Of a stretch of DNA of 39,377 nucleotides, positions 24,090 to 33,870 are shown piece after piece. The translations under genes and the position numbers were made by a program. The stretch's first letter is position 1. Each line of letters starts with the position of its first letter. The stretch is from assembly GCA_015655195.1 (NCBI GenBank), contig JAATFM010000046.1, positions 1 to 39,377 on the forward strand, given 5' to 3'. Under the pieces are notes generated by a model. That model worked only from the letters and a program-made list of their open reading frames with translations, was not told where the DNA came from and did not search any database. The DNA is from Terriglobales bacterium (GTDB lineage: Bacteria; Acidobacteriota; Terriglobia; Terriglobales; Acidobacteriaceae).

Positions 24090-27000
24090 ATGGCACAGTC
24101 AAGACTCTCACTACCCTTTTGTAAGTTCCCGATTTTTCCCTGGGTTCCAAGTTCTGAATCTCCGGCCTCTCTGGGTGGGGCATCTTTGGGAGATTCTCCG
24201 TGCGCGCGCGCCTGCTCTTCCCCGCTGGCGCTCCGGCTCCTTGCACGAGGAGCCCATTCTCTCCTTCTCGCGCTCGTGGCCTGCATCCTTCTTTTCACAG
24301 CCACGGCCAGCCGCGCTCAGGTCACCAGCGGCGCCATCCTGGGGAACGTCACCGATCCCAAAGGCGCCGCAATCGCAAATGCAAAGATCACTGTCACCAA
24401 CACGGATACCGGCGTCGTCAACAATACTGTCACCTCGCAGAAAGGCAGCTTCGAGTTGCCGTCCCTTCCCAACGGTACTTATCGTGTTGAATTCGACGCG
24501 CCCGGCTTCAAGACCGCCATTCGCGATGACATCCAGCTCGACATCGATCAGGAATACCGCATTGACATCACACTGGAGATTGGTTCGTCGAGCCAGCGAG
24601 TCGTTGTTGTAGCCAGCTCGCAGGTCCTTCGCACGGAAGCCTCACAGCTTTCCACCACCATCGACGAGCGCACGATCGAAGAGATGCCCAACATCAACCG
24701 CAATCCGCTGCTGAACACCTCACTGGTGGCGGGCGTCGTCACCACCGGCAGCTTCCTCGATCCGAACAACGTTAACACCGGTGACAATGCGCGCCAGAAT
24801 TTCTCATCCTTCGTTGTCAACGGCAGCGCGCCGCTCACCAGCAACATTCAGCTCGATGGCGCTAACGACACCAGCCCGTACGCGAACGAGATTATCGTTA
24901 TGCCCAATATCGAGTCCCTCGCCGAGTCCAACGTAGTCACCAACGCCTACTCGGCAGAGTATGGACGCACTGCGGGCGGCGTCATCAATTTCACGACCAA
25001 GTCCGGCGGCAACACGCTGCACGGCGCACTCTACGAGGACTACCGCAACACAAATCTCGACGCGAACTCCTACGGCAACAACTATTTTGGAAATAATCCC
25101 AACGGTTCGTCCGCCCGTCCCAAGGCGCCCTTCAACTCCAATCTGTTCGGCGCAGCACTCGGCGGACCAGTGCGGATTCCCGGCCTCTATAACGGCCGCG
25201 ACAAAACCTTCTTCTTTGCTTCCTATGAAGGTCTCCGCCGGGTGCAGGGCCAGAGCACGTACTACACCGTGCCTACCGCGCTTGAGCGTCAGGGCGACTT
25301 CAGCCAGACCAGGACTCTTGTCTCCGTTAACGGAACGCCCACCCCACTTCCGGTGAATGTCTACCTGCCTCTGCCGAATACCACCACCACCACGCAGGTT
25401 GCTCCGGGCCAGTATCAAGTGAACCGCCAGCAGGCCAGCTATCAGGGCGTGGCGAACGTCATCCCGCCGCAATATCTCGACCCGGCGGCAATGCAGTTCG
25501 TCAATTTCTTCCCCATGCCGAACATTACGCCGATACTCGCCGACGGCACGGACAACTACTTTACCAACGCATCCACCACCGTCAACTCCGATCAGCTCAT
25601 CGTTCGCCTGGATCAGAACTTCAGCAAGACCCAGCGAGGCTTCTTCCGCTGGACGACGGACTGGACGCTCGACTCTCCGCCTAACATTTATGCCTCGACG
25701 AATCCCGCGGCCAACAACGGCGGCCCCACAACCCAGTTCAATCCCAGCGCCACACTCGGCTACGACTGGGCAATCACTCCCAAGAATCTCGTAGAGCTGC
25801 GCTTCAACGTCAGCCGCCTCAACCTCGTCCTGCTTCCCTGCTGCGGCGGAGCCGACACCGATTTCGGTGCGCTCGGCTTTGCTGCAAACGAGCAGGTTGG
25901 CCTGCCCACGCAATCCTTTCCTTACATCGCCGATGGCACGTATCCCGCCATGGGATTGCCGGGTTTCAGCTACCGTGAGAACCACACCACCCTGCTATCC
26001 TTCACCCCGAACTATACCCGCCTCTTCGGCAACTGGACCGTCAAGGTTGGCGGCGAGTATCAGGACATCCTCTATAACTTCACCCAGCCCTGGATGGCAT
26101 CCATGGGCTTCTCCGCCACTCCTCAAAATTTCTCGCAGGCTTGCGAAGGCACCGGCTGCCCGACCATCCCCGTCAACGTCTCGCAAGGCTGGTCTGCTGC
26201 AAACTTCCTTCTCGGCGCGAACGATGGTCTCATCGGCAATGGCGAGTACGTAACCGGCGATCCCACCGAGGCGCTCAAGAACGGCTACTGGGCCATCTAC
26301 GATCAAAACGACTGGAAGGCGACCCGCAAGCTCACGCTCAACCTTGGCCTGCGCTGGGAGTATCAGGGGCCAATTACCGACCGCTACAACCGGCTCAGCC
26401 AGTTCGACCCAAACGCAACCAATGAAACCGGAACGCCCGGCCTCTATCAGTTCGCCGGAGTAAACGGCACCCCGCGCACGCAGGTAAACTCCAACTGGAA
26501 AAACTGGTCCCCGCGTGTCGGCTTTGCCTATCGCGCTCACCCCAACACGGTCGTGAGCGGAGCCTACGGCATCAGCTACGTGATGACGACAGGCGCCGGC
26601 TCAGGCGCGCAGGGCTTTGGCTCGGATGGTTTCTCCGCGCCGGCCTACATCCAGATCCGCCCCGATAACGGACTCGACATTCTCAACGCACCCTGGACCA
26701 ACGCCTTCAAATCCGGCGGCATGAACGCAGGCGCGAATCCGCTGAACCCCGTCCTGCTCGGCCAAAACGTCACCGCTGTCATCCGCACGGACAACGCGAC
26801 TCCGTACATCCAGCAGTGGAACTTCGCCGTGCAGCAGCAGCTTCCGTCCGACACCATTCTGCAGATCGCCTACGTCGGCACCAAGGGCACACATCTTCAG
26901 CTCCAGCAGCAGCCCTTGAACAACGTCAATCAGATTCCGCAGTCGATTCTCAGCGACGCGCTTACCACGTACCTCGCCACCGGCGTCAACCCGCTTACTA

Positions 27001-28031
27001 CGCTGGTGAACAATCCCTACTACGGCCTCATCAGCGGCAACGCGAACCTCGACAACCCCACCATTCAGCAGCAATATCTCGATGAGCCCTTCCCGACCTA
27101 CGGCGGCGTTACCCGCTGGTTCGGACGAACCGGTTCCTCCAACTACAACGCCCTGCAGGTCTCCATCAGCCGCGCCTTCCGTAACGGTTTCCAACTCAGC
27201 GGAACCTACACATGGTCGAAGAACATCGACTTCGGCACTGCCTACGGCGCCGCGGTGCAGTCCGGCTCCTCAGCGGGCGCTGCCTACTTCGCTCCCGGCA
27301 ATCGCCGCCTCGATCGCTCCGTCTCCGACTTCGATCAGGCGCATCGCGCGGTCATCTCCTATCTCTGGGCGCTGCCCTTCGGTAAAGGACACAGGCTCCT
27401 TCAACACACTCCCGTTGCCACGCAGGTTCTGGGCGGCTGGCAGATCTCCGGAATCACCAGCCTCACTTCCGGCTTTCCTCTGGCCATCAGCGGCACGGGA
27501 TTCGGCCGCCCCAACCTCATCGCCGACCCACGCCTTGACGCGCACTATCGCGTCAAGGGACCGGCAACCGTTGTTCTCCCCACCGGGCAGAGCTACTCCG
27601 TGCAGGCCGGATACAAACTCCTCTTCAACCCGTACGCCTACCAGGCATCCGTCCTCAACGTGCCCAACCCCAGCGGCGGAGACAATCTGAACGTCGCCAA
27701 CCCCTACTACTACGGCACAGCCCCGCGCCTGCAAAGCGACCTCCGCGGCCCCGGCATCGAGAACTTCGACCTGAGCCTCTCGAAGACGTACCCGATCACC
27801 TCGCGCATCAACCTCGCCGTGCGCCTCGACGCATTCAACGCATTCAACCGCGTACAGCCGGGCCTGCCCGATACCAACTTCAACACGCCTAACCTCAGCA
27901 CTCCCGGCCAGATCGGTTTCAGCACGAGCGACACCTTCGGCCTGGTAAACCTTCAGACCGCCCAAACCGCAGTCGGCAACAGCGAAAACTCCCCAAGATA
28001 CGTTCAGATCTCAGGCCGGATTTCCTGGTAA
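24090..28031 (+). CDS. TonB-dependent receptor, Oar-like, 1313 aa
   Basis: This is the second large outer-membrane receptor. A long leader of about 45 residues is followed by a signal peptide (LLLALVACILLFTATASRAQ). The carboxypeptidase-regulatory-like domain begins VTSGAILGNVTDPKGAAIAN. The plug shows EEMPNINRNPLL and SNIQLDGANDTSPYANEI, then YSAEYGRTAGGVINFTTKSG. A long barrel follows and ends in PRYVQISGRISW with a final aromatic. I chose the ATG at 24090 because GGAGA lies four bases before it; an upstream in-frame ATG at 23967 has no site. The substrate cannot be told. There is no susD-like gene, as is normal for Acidobacteriota. A strong terminator follows. Confidence 0.93.
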   Translation: MAQSRLSLPFCKFPIFPWVPSSESPASLGGASLGDSPCARACSSPLALRLLARGAHSLLLALVACILLFTATASRAQVTSGAILGNVTDPKGAAIANAKITVTNTDTGVVNNTVTSQKGSFELPSLPNGTYRVEFDAPGFKTAIRDDIQLDIDQEYRIDITLEIGSSSQRVVVVASSQVLRTEASQLSTTIDERTIEEMPNINRNPLLNTSLVAGVVTTGSFLDPNNVNTGDNARQNFSSFVVNGSAPLTSNIQLDGANDTSPYANEIIVMPNIESLAESNVVTNAYSAEYGRTAGGVINFTTKSGGNTLHGALYEDYRNTNLDANSYGNNYFGNNPNGSSARPKAPFNSNLFGAALGGPVRIPGLYNGRDKTFFFASYEGLRRVQGQSTYYTVPTALERQGDFSQTRTLVSVNGTPTPLPVNVYLPLPNTTTTTQVAPGQYQVNRQQASYQGVANVIPPQYLDPAAMQFVNFFPMPNITPILADGTDNYFTNASTTVNSDQLIVRLDQNFSKTQRGFFRWTTDWTLDSPPNIYASTNPAANNGGPTTQFNPSATLGYDWAITPKNLVELRFNVSRLNLVLLPCCGGADTDFGALGFAANEQVGLPTQSFPYIADGTYPAMGLPGFSYRENHTTLLSFTPNYTRLFGNWTVKVGGEYQDILYNFTQPWMASMGFSATPQNFSQACEGTGCPTIPVNVSQGWSAANFLLGANDGLIGNGEYVTGDPTEALKNGYWAIYDQNDWKATRKLTLNLGLRWEYQGPITDRYNRLSQFDPNATNETGTPGLYQFAGVNGTPRTQVNSNWKNWSPRVGFAYRAHPNTVVSGAYGISYVMTTGAGSGAQGFGSDGFSAPAYIQIRPDNGLDILNAPWTNAFKSGGMNAGANPLNPVLLGQNVTAVIRTDNATPYIQQWNFAVQQQLPSDTILQIAYVGTKGTHLQLQQQPLNNVNQIPQSILSDALTTYLATGVNPLTTLVNNPYYGLISGNANLDNPTIQQQYLDEPFPTYGGVTRWFGRTGSSNYNALQVSISRAFRNGFQLSGTYTWSKNIDFGTAYGAAVQSGSSAGAAYFAPGNRRLDRSVSDFDQAHRAVISYLWALPFGKGHRLLQHTPVATQVLGGWQISGITSLTSGFPLAISGTGFGRPNLIADPRLDAHYRVKGPATVVLPTGQSYSVQAGYKLLFNPYAYQASVLNVPNPSGGDNLNVANPYYYGTAPRLQSDLRGPGIENFDLSLSKTYPITSRINLAVRLDAFNAFNRVQPGLPDTNFNTPNLSTPGQIGFSTSDTFGLVNLQTAQTAVGNSENSPRYVQISGRISW

Positions 28032-28047
28032 CAGCCATAATCCACGT

Positions 28048-28085
28048 ACAACAAAAGCCCCGGCGACTGCCGGGGCTTTTGTTGT
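28048..28085 (+). terminator. Rho-independent terminator after the second TonB receptor
   Basis: ACAACAAAAGCCCCGGC (28048-28064) pairs perfectly with 28069-28085 around the loop GACT, a 17-bp stem. The G+C-rich core is followed by TTTTGTTGT, a good terminator tail. It begins 16 bases after the receptor stop codon. Confidence 0.92.
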
Positions 28086-28229
28086 GCACCAGAGAAGAGC
28101 GGACCGGCCGGGAAGACGCGTGGCGAAAGATACTTCATAATTCCCTGAAGCGCAAGCTGCGGGGATATGGTATTTCTCGAAGATATGCCGGTTCATTCCA
28201 GCCACTGCGCTGCCCAGTCAGGCGGGTCG

Positions 28230-31200
28230 ATGTGCCGTCTGCCCCTGCGGCTGGCTGTGTTTCTGGCGCTGGTCCTGGGAATCGCCGCCTCCGCGCGCGC
28301 CGCGACGATTCACGTTCCCGCCGACCAGCCCACGATTCAGGCCGGCATCGATGCCGCCACCAACGGCGACACTGTACTCGTGGCCGCCGGAACCTACAAG
28401 GAAAACATCGACTTCAAGGGCAAAGCGATCACCGTTATCAGCGAGAGCGGGGCCGCGCAAACAATTATTGACGGCAGCCAGGGCCAAGGGCCAGCGGTCT
28501 CCTTTACGAGCGGCGAAACGCGCCAGAGCATTCTGAGCGGATTTACTGTTCAGAACGGTGGCTCGGAGGCCAGCGGCCAGGCAGGCGGCATTGTGATGGA
28601 GGGCTCGCAGCCTTCGCTGGTGAATGACATCATCACGCAAAGCCACTGTTATGGGGTCTGGATTCTGAGCAGCTCGCCGATGATTCAGAACAGCAATATC
28701 AATAACACGCTTGACGCCAACAGATCCTGCAGCTTTGGGGCCGGCGCGGCGATTTATATCGAAGGCTCGACCGTCGACAGCAACGGCAACATTGTCCCCC
28801 CAGTCATTATCGGAAACACAATTGAAAACAACGTCCAGTCGGGACTGGAAGATGCGGGCGGCAATGGCGGCGCGGGAATCGCTATCTGGGGTGGAAATCC
28901 CATCATTGAAAACAACATCATCCGCAACAATCACACGCATGACGGCCAGGGCGGCGCCATTCTTATCTACGCTAACGACTCGGCCGCAGTGAATCCCGGC
29001 GGCGCGCTGATGATTGTTCAGAACCTGATCTATGGCAACCAGGCCGGTGGTGGCGGCGGCGCGCTGGCCTTTAATGGCTACCCTGGAGCCGTGAGCATCT
29101 ATATTGCCAACAACACCATCGTGGATAACACCTTTCCAACCGGGGAAGGTGGCGACAGCAACGACTACGCCGTCTCCCAGATTTACTCCGGAGATTACGC
29201 CTACGACGGCACAAGCGTCGCGCTGGTTAACAACATCATTGCGGGCAACACAACCCAGCCGGCCATTCAATGCGGCTGGGGAATCGATGCCGCCGATGAG
29301 TCCGAGCAGCCCATCTTCGATCACAACCTTTTGCTGAACTCCGGCGGGCCGATCTTTACGTCGAATTGCGTCGATGTCTCCGCAAAGTACGGCAACATCA
29401 CCGCCAACCCGCTCTTCGTAAATCAGAGCGGGAACGATTACCACCTGCAAGCCGGCTCGCCGGCTATCAATGCGGGCAATACCAGTGTCCTGCAATCGCT
29501 TGCTGCGAACGGACTGGACCTGACCACGGACTTCGATGGCAATCCGCGCGTAGCGGATGCAACAGGCTTCGCCGTTGCGGTAACAGGCTATCCCGTCATC
29601 GACATGGGTGCCTACGAGTACACGGGCGCGCAGGACGCCAAGCCGACCACCATCGTGCTTACGCCTTCCCAATATGGCGTGGACGGCGGCACGAGCCTGA
29701 CGCTGACTGCGAAGCTGCTTTCCGCCAGCGGAACGCCCACCGGCAATGTAACATTCCTCGAAGACGGAAAGCAGATCGGCGTGGAGGCAATCGACGGAGA
29801 CGGCACGGCGGAAGTGCAAACTCCGCCGCTGGTTCCGGGCACGCATAGCTTCATCGCCACATACGCCGGCCAGGGTAGCTTTACGCCCGCAACATCGGTG
29901 GTCGTCATTGTCAAGGTGAACGTGTACTCCGTGACTCTCACGCTGACCTCCGCGCCGAATCCGTCTCTGGTAGGCCAAAGCGTTACATTCAAGACCAGCA
30001 TCTCCGCAGCGGACGGCATTCCAGCCGGCGCCATCAGGCTCACCGATACAGACACCAACACCACGCTCGCCACGCTCACGCCCGATGCGAGCGGCAATGC
30101 CAGCTACACGACCTCGACTCTCACGGTGGGCGATCACTACGTTACGGCGTCGTATACAGGCGATTCATCCCACGCGAACGCATCCGCAGCGGTGAATCAG
30201 GTTGTGGAGAATGGCATTCCAACAACAACCTCGCTGGTCTCCTCGTTGAATCCCTCGCTGTTGGGCCAGTCGGTCACCTTCACTGCGACGGTTGCTTCAT
30301 CGGGCTCCGGGACTCCCGCCGGCTCGGTGACTTTTCTCGACGGCGGCACTACACTGGCAACCGTAACCCTGCTGAACGGCGCGGCGGCCTATACTACATC
30401 GAGCCTCACAGCCGGCAGCCACGCCATTACCGCGAACTACACGCCCGCCTCGGGATGGCAAGCAAGCTCGGCCACGCTGACACAGACGGTCAACGGCAAG
30501 CCGACAACAACAGCGATCATTGCTGCGCCGAATCCGGCCTACGCGCTGGCAAATGTCACGCTCACAGCACACGTAACGACCACGGCCAGCGGCACACCGA
30601 CAGGCACGGTCACGTTTTCCGATGGAGCCACGACGCTGGGACCGGCAACTCTGCTCGCCAGCGGCACCGCCACGCTGCAAACAAGTTTTGCGGCGGCTTC
30701 GGCAACTCCACACCAGCTCATCGCAGCCTACAGCGGCGATACAGCCTTCAATGCTAGCACATCAACGCCGTTCGCGGAAACAATTCAGTTCAATTCCACC
30801 ACGACGCAGATAACGACCATCGTTCCCCAACCCGCCGGCGCGTATCTGCCCGTTACGCTCTCCGCGATTGTCAGCTCATCCACAAGTCCTGGCCACACGC
30901 CAACCGGCACGGTCAGCTTCAGCACCACAGCGGGGAAACCTCTTGGCTCAGCCGCGCTTGTGGACGGCACGGCATCGGCCAACATTAACGCCGGGCCGGC
31001 CGGCAATTATCAAGTGGTTGCATCGTACAGCGGCGACACGGCTTTCTTCCCCAGCGGCTCGCCCGCGGCAACCTTCGTCGTCGGAACAGACGTGTCCACA
31101 GTGAACCTCACCAGCAGTGCGAACCCATCGATCTCCGGCAGTCCTCTCACCTTCACCGCAACCGTCTCCGCACAAGGCACAGGAACTCCACTCACCGGCA

Positions 31201-31895
31201 TAATCGAATTCTTCGATGGCGCAACGGAACTCGGCCAGCGCACAGCAATCGTCAACGGTTCGGCCACCTATATAACCAGCACACTGGCGATTGGCACGCA
31301 TCCGATTACGGCTGTCTACTCCGGCAACGCCAGCGTCACCGGCAGCACCTCGGCGGTTCTCAATCAGCTCGTGGTTCCCTATACCGGCGATTTCACGCTC
31401 ACGGTCAAACCCGGCTCAACAAGCCTCTACACCGGCGAGTCGGCAAGGTTCACCGTCACGGCCACCGTGCAGGGCGGCTTCAATCTTCCGCTCACGCTCG
31501 CCTGCACCGGCTTGCCAGCCAATGCTGCCTGTGTCTTTACGCCCTCTTCGCTCGGCGGCAGCAGCGGTTATGAATCCACGCTGACACTCAAAACTACCGC
31601 GCCGGCCGCTCCATCTTCGTCGAGCCGGCTGACCGGCGGCGCAACGGCGGCTCTCGCGGCAGTCTTCGGCCTGCTCTTCCTTCCGCGCCGCCGCAGACTC
31701 TGGACGGCCTGCCTGCTCGCCGCCTTCCTGACCTCAACTCTTACTGCGCTCTCCGGTTGCGGAGCAAGCGGCTCGCTAACCGGCGGAACGCCGCCGGGCA
31801 CATACACCGTCAACGTTGTCGCACAAACCACCGCGGTCAGCCCGCAGTTGGACCACTCAGCAACCATCCAGCTCACCGTGAAATCGCTCTTTTAG
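28230..31895 (+). CDS. Secreted beta-helix and Ig-like repeat protein
   Basis: The protein has 1221 residues from ATG 28230, preceded by GGCGGG; an in-frame ATG at 28167 would add 21 residues before a clean signal peptide (LRLAVFLALVLGIAASARAA). Residues about 25-460 form a right-handed parallel beta-helix (IHVPADQPTIQAGIDAATNG, then many NNxI rungs), as in pectate-lyase-like or NosD-like proteins. Six Ig-like repeats of about 95 residues follow (Big_3_5 type, e.g. NPSLLGQSVTFTATVASSGS). The C-terminus has a hydrophobic helix, then PRRRR, a second hydrophobic helix, the lipobox-like LSGC (Cys about 1177) and a last beta-strand segment. It is probably a surface adhesin or glycan-binding protein; no catalytic residues are evident. 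Confidence 0.85.
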   Translation: MCRLPLRLAVFLALVLGIAASARAATIHVPADQPTIQAGIDAATNGDTVLVAAGTYKENIDFKGKAITVISESGAAQTIIDGSQGQGPAVSFTSGETRQSILSGFTVQNGGSEASGQAGGIVMEGSQPSLVNDIITQSHCYGVWILSSSPMIQNSNINNTLDANRSCSFGAGAAIYIEGSTVDSNGNIVPPVIIGNTIENNVQSGLEDAGGNGGAGIAIWGGNPIIENNIIRNNHTHDGQGGAILIYANDSAAVNPGGALMIVQNLIYGNQAGGGGGALAFNGYPGAVSIYIANNTIVDNTFPTGEGGDSNDYAVSQIYSGDYAYDGTSVALVNNIIAGNTTQPAIQCGWGIDAADESEQPIFDHNLLLNSGGPIFTSNCVDVSAKYGNITANPLFVNQSGNDYHLQAGSPAINAGNTSVLQSLAANGLDLTTDFDGNPRVADATGFAVAVTGYPVIDMGAYEYTGAQDAKPTTIVLTPSQYGVDGGTSLTLTAKLLSASGTPTGNVTFLEDGKQIGVEAIDGDGTAEVQTPPLVPGTHSFIATYAGQGSFTPATSVVVIVKVNVYSVTLTLTSAPNPSLVGQSVTFKTSISAADGIPAGAIRLTDTDTNTTLATLTPDASGNASYTTSTLTVGDHYVTASYTGDSSHANASAAVNQVVENGIPTTTSLVSSLNPSLLGQSVTFTATVASSGSGTPAGSVTFLDGGTTLATVTLLNGAAAYTTSSLTAGSHAITANYTPASGWQASSATLTQTVNGKPTTTAIIAAPNPAYALANVTLTAHVTTTASGTPTGTVTFSDGATTLGPATLLASGTATLQTSFAAASATPHQLIAAYSGDTAFNASTSTPFAETIQFNSTTTQITTIVPQPAGAYLPVTLSAIVSSSTSPGHTPTGTVSFSTTAGKPLGSAALVDGTASANINAGPAGNYQVVASYSGDTAFFPSGSPAATFVVGTDVSTVNLTSSANPSISGSPLTFTATVSAQGTGTPLTGIIEFFDGATELGQRTAIVNGSATYITSTLAIGTHPITAVYSGNASVTGSTSAVLNQLVVPYTGDFTLTVKPGSTSLYTGESARFTVTATVQGGFNLPLTLACTGLPANAACVFTPSSLGGSSGYESTLTLKTTAPAAPSSSSRLTGGATAALAAVFGLLFLPRRRRLWTACLLAAFLTSTLTALSGCGASGSLTGGTPPGTYTVNVVAQTTAVSPQLDHSATIQLTVKSLF

Positions 31896-31965
31896 CGGTG
31901 GGCTTAACACATGTGTCTGACAGAAACGAATTGGCAGGAACGAATCGGCCCGAGGGAACAAAGGG

Positions 31966-32595
31966 ATGCAACGACACCAAAATCGGCAAGGCTGGAATCG
32001 ATCGGATGGGAATCGGCCCGTTCTGACGCATCTACGCAAATTTGCCCTTTGCGCCCTCCTGGCGGCCTTTGCCGCCAGCCTGGCCTGTGCGCAGTCCGCG
32101 CCTTCCGCCTTCCAGGACGTCCGTTCGATCTGGGTTGGCGGCGAGTGCTCCTCCTTCTCCGCATCCTTCCCTTATCAAAGCGGGCAGCGCGTCGCGGGCT
32201 GCGGCGCCTTTGTCGATGTGCGCTGGACCTATCATCTCGCCCTTGAAGGCGACCTGCGCTGGCTCGTCTTTGGCGGCTACGCCGGCTCCACGGAGCACAA
32301 CTATCTCATCGGGCCGCGCTACATCGCCCGCAGCTTCGGCAATTTCGAGCCCTATGGGAAGTTTTTGTTCGGCGGAGGCACCATCCATTACCCCTACGAA
32401 ATCGGCAACGACAACTACTTGTCGCTCGCTCCCAGCGGCGGCGTCGACTATCGCGCTACACGCAGGCTCACCCTTCGCGCCGAGTACGAATACCAATTCT
32501 GGCTCGACTCGCCCGGCTTCGCCGACGTGCCCAAACACCCTCTGCATCCCAACGGAGTCAACGTCGGCGTCTCCTACCGCCTGCTGCATTTCTGA
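31966..32595 (+). CDS. Small outer-membrane beta-barrel protein
   Basis: The protein has 209 residues. After a charged leader there is a signal peptide (LRKFALCALLAAFAASLACA). The mature part has alternating aromatic strands: LALEGDLRWLVFGGYAG, HNYLIGPRYIARSFGNFEPY, GKFLFGGGTIHYPYEI and LTLRAEYEYQFWL. It ends in VNVGVSYRLLHF, with the terminal phenylalanine expected of proteins inserted by BamA. It is similar in style to OmpA/OmpW-like eight-strand barrels. The role is unknown. It lies 70 bases after the Ig-repeat gene and convergent with the XRE-type regulator; AAAGGG sits directly before the ATG, so the start is not certain. Confidence 0.8.
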   Translation: MQRHQNRQGWNRSDGNRPVLTHLRKFALCALLAAFAASLACAQSAPSAFQDVRSIWVGGECSSFSASFPYQSGQRVAGCGAFVDVRWTYHLALEGDLRWLVFGGYAGSTEHNYLIGPRYIARSFGNFEPYGKFLFGGGTIHYPYEIGNDNYLSLAPSGGVDYRATRRLTLRAEYEYQFWLDSPGFADVPKHPLHPNGVNVGVSYRLLHF

Positions 32596-32622
32596 CCGCG
32601 CCTTTCTGCGCGCAAACCAGCC

Positions 32623-33339
32623 TCACAGCTCATTGAGAATCAGCGCCACGCGGCCCACGATCAGATCATTTGGCGCCTCGTTGGCCTCCATTTCCAGCAA
32701 CTCCACAGGAAAGACGAGGCTGTGCGGCCGCAGCACCAACCGGTTGAGCTGGTAGTCGGCATAGCGCAGCTTGAGCCGCGCCTCGTGGCGCACCGCGTAG
32801 AGATTCGGCCGGCTCGGGCGGTAGCCGGCCAGCGAATTGTAGTGCCGGTCGAGCAGCACAAAAGCGCCGGGCAGCACCAGCGGCTCCATCGGAAGCGCCT
32901 CCTCGGCGGAGACAGCGACGGCCACGAAGCGCTGCCAGGCGCGGCGGTTGTGCGCGGCCCGCGAACGCGCCGACCTCAGCAGGCCCGCGGGAAGATGGAG
33001 CAGCGACTGCACCGCCGAGGGCCGCACCTGCGGCTCGAACATCGCCGTCGCGTGCGAGACCACCGGCACGGTGCCGTGCTCTTCCGAAGAAGGCAGGTCC
33101 AGTCTGAGGTCGAGCCTGCGCGCCTGCGCCGGCATCAGGTCCGCGGCCGACATCTGCTGCGCGGCCAGAATGCGGTCCATGGCTTCCAGCGAGAGCTGCC
33201 GCCGCCCGTGCAGAAAATTGGACAGGTGCGATTGCCCGAATCCCGTTTGCCGAGCAAGGAGGGAGACGCTCAGAGTGCCTCGTTGTATCCTCCGCAGCAG
33301 TTCCAGGCGGAGCCGCTCGTGCATTTGGGTGAAATTCAT
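32623..33339 (-). CDS. XRE-type repressor with S24-like C-terminal domain
   Basis: The protein has 238 residues. The N-terminal helix-turn-helix (about 18-62) reads TLSVSLLARQTGFGQSHLSN and FLHGRRQLSLEAMDRIL, the XRE pattern. The C-terminal part resembles the LexA/CI peptidase-S24 fold: PLVLPGAFVLLDRHYN, LYAVRHEARLKLRYADYQLN and LIVGRVALILNEL. I see no clear catalytic Ser-Lys pair, so self-cleavage is doubtful. The frame is open to 33501, but family structure favours Met at 33339, whose ribosome site is poor. It is divergent from the zinc-ribbon/sigma-like operon, with several dyads in between, and may repress that operon (inference). Confidence 0.78.
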   Translation of the reverse strand: MNFTQMHERLRLELLRRIQRGTLSVSLLARQTGFGQSHLSNFLHGRRQLSLEAMDRILAAQQMSAADLMPAQARRLDLRLDLPSSEEHGTVPVVSHATAMFEPQVRPSAVQSLLHLPAGLLRSARSRAAHNRRAWQRFVAVAVSAEEALPMEPLVLPGAFVLLDRHYNSLAGYRPSRPNLYAVRHEARLKLRYADYQLNRLVLRPHSLVFPVELLEMEANEAPNDLIVGRVALILNEL

Positions 33340-33870
33340 TCTGTTGAAAATCCGCCACAGGCAATGGGACGACCCCGCTTCCATTTGCTGCTGGAAAACT
33401 TGTTCGGCTGATTTCCCTTTATTCTCCGCGCAGCCCGCGCAAATAGGAAACCGGGAAAAAGATTTCCCGCCCCGGCTATTGACGGGCCGGATACGCGTCA
33501 CTAAAGTATCGCTACTTACCTCATAAGGTTTGTGGGTGAAACCACGTGATGATATTTCGCATCCGCGAAGTCAAGCGGCCTGTCCCGTTCGTGCCTCTGA
33601 AACGGCAGGATGCAGGACCGCTGGCAGCCGGCACTACAAGCCGGCATACGGAACCGCATCCCGGGCCGCAATGCGGCCCTGCGGCCGGACTCGGCGAAAA
33701 TTCCAGATACTGCGCGCTATTGGTCATGACATTCCACACGAGAAAACAGCCCGCGTTCCCCCATCGGGGCGTCAGAATCCCGAGACGCGATGGCTGTTTC
33801 CGTTTACCCCGGCAAATACACAAAAGATCAAGATTCAGCCGGGACACGCACGACCTACGGAGAACTGGTC
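33340..33870. promoter_or_regulatory. Divergent spacer with stacked inverted repeats
   Basis: Three dyads are packed together: AAGTA-TCGC-TACTT (33504-33517), ACCT-CATA-AGGT (33518-33529) and GGTTT-GTGGGTG-AAACC (33527-33543). They look like operators for the neighbouring XRE-type protein. A further hairpin, GGGCCGC-AAT-GCGGCCC, lies at 33663-33679. The ribosome site of the zinc-ribbon gene is GGAGA, about eight bases before 33871. The plus frames here do not look like genes. Confidence 0.5.

Noticed and set aside
24804..25985. Minus-strand frame of 393 codons in the second TonB receptor
   Set aside because: It is rich in Gly, Val, Arg and Glu as is typical for shadows, and is antisense to plug and barrel motifs.
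28218..30137. Minus-strand frame of 639 codons in the Ig-repeat gene
   Set aside because: It is long only because the repeat gene has high GC; it has no domain signature, while the plus strand has clear repeats and a signal peptide.
32666..33364. Alternative minus frame of 232 codons over the XRE regulator
   Set aside because: It is Ala/Gly/Arg-rich and without motifs; the neighbouring frame has the helix-turn-helix and S24-like sequence.
33663..33679. GGGCCGC hairpin as an IS end
   Set aside because: There is no transposase nearby and no partner hairpin; it is noted only as a structure in the spacer.
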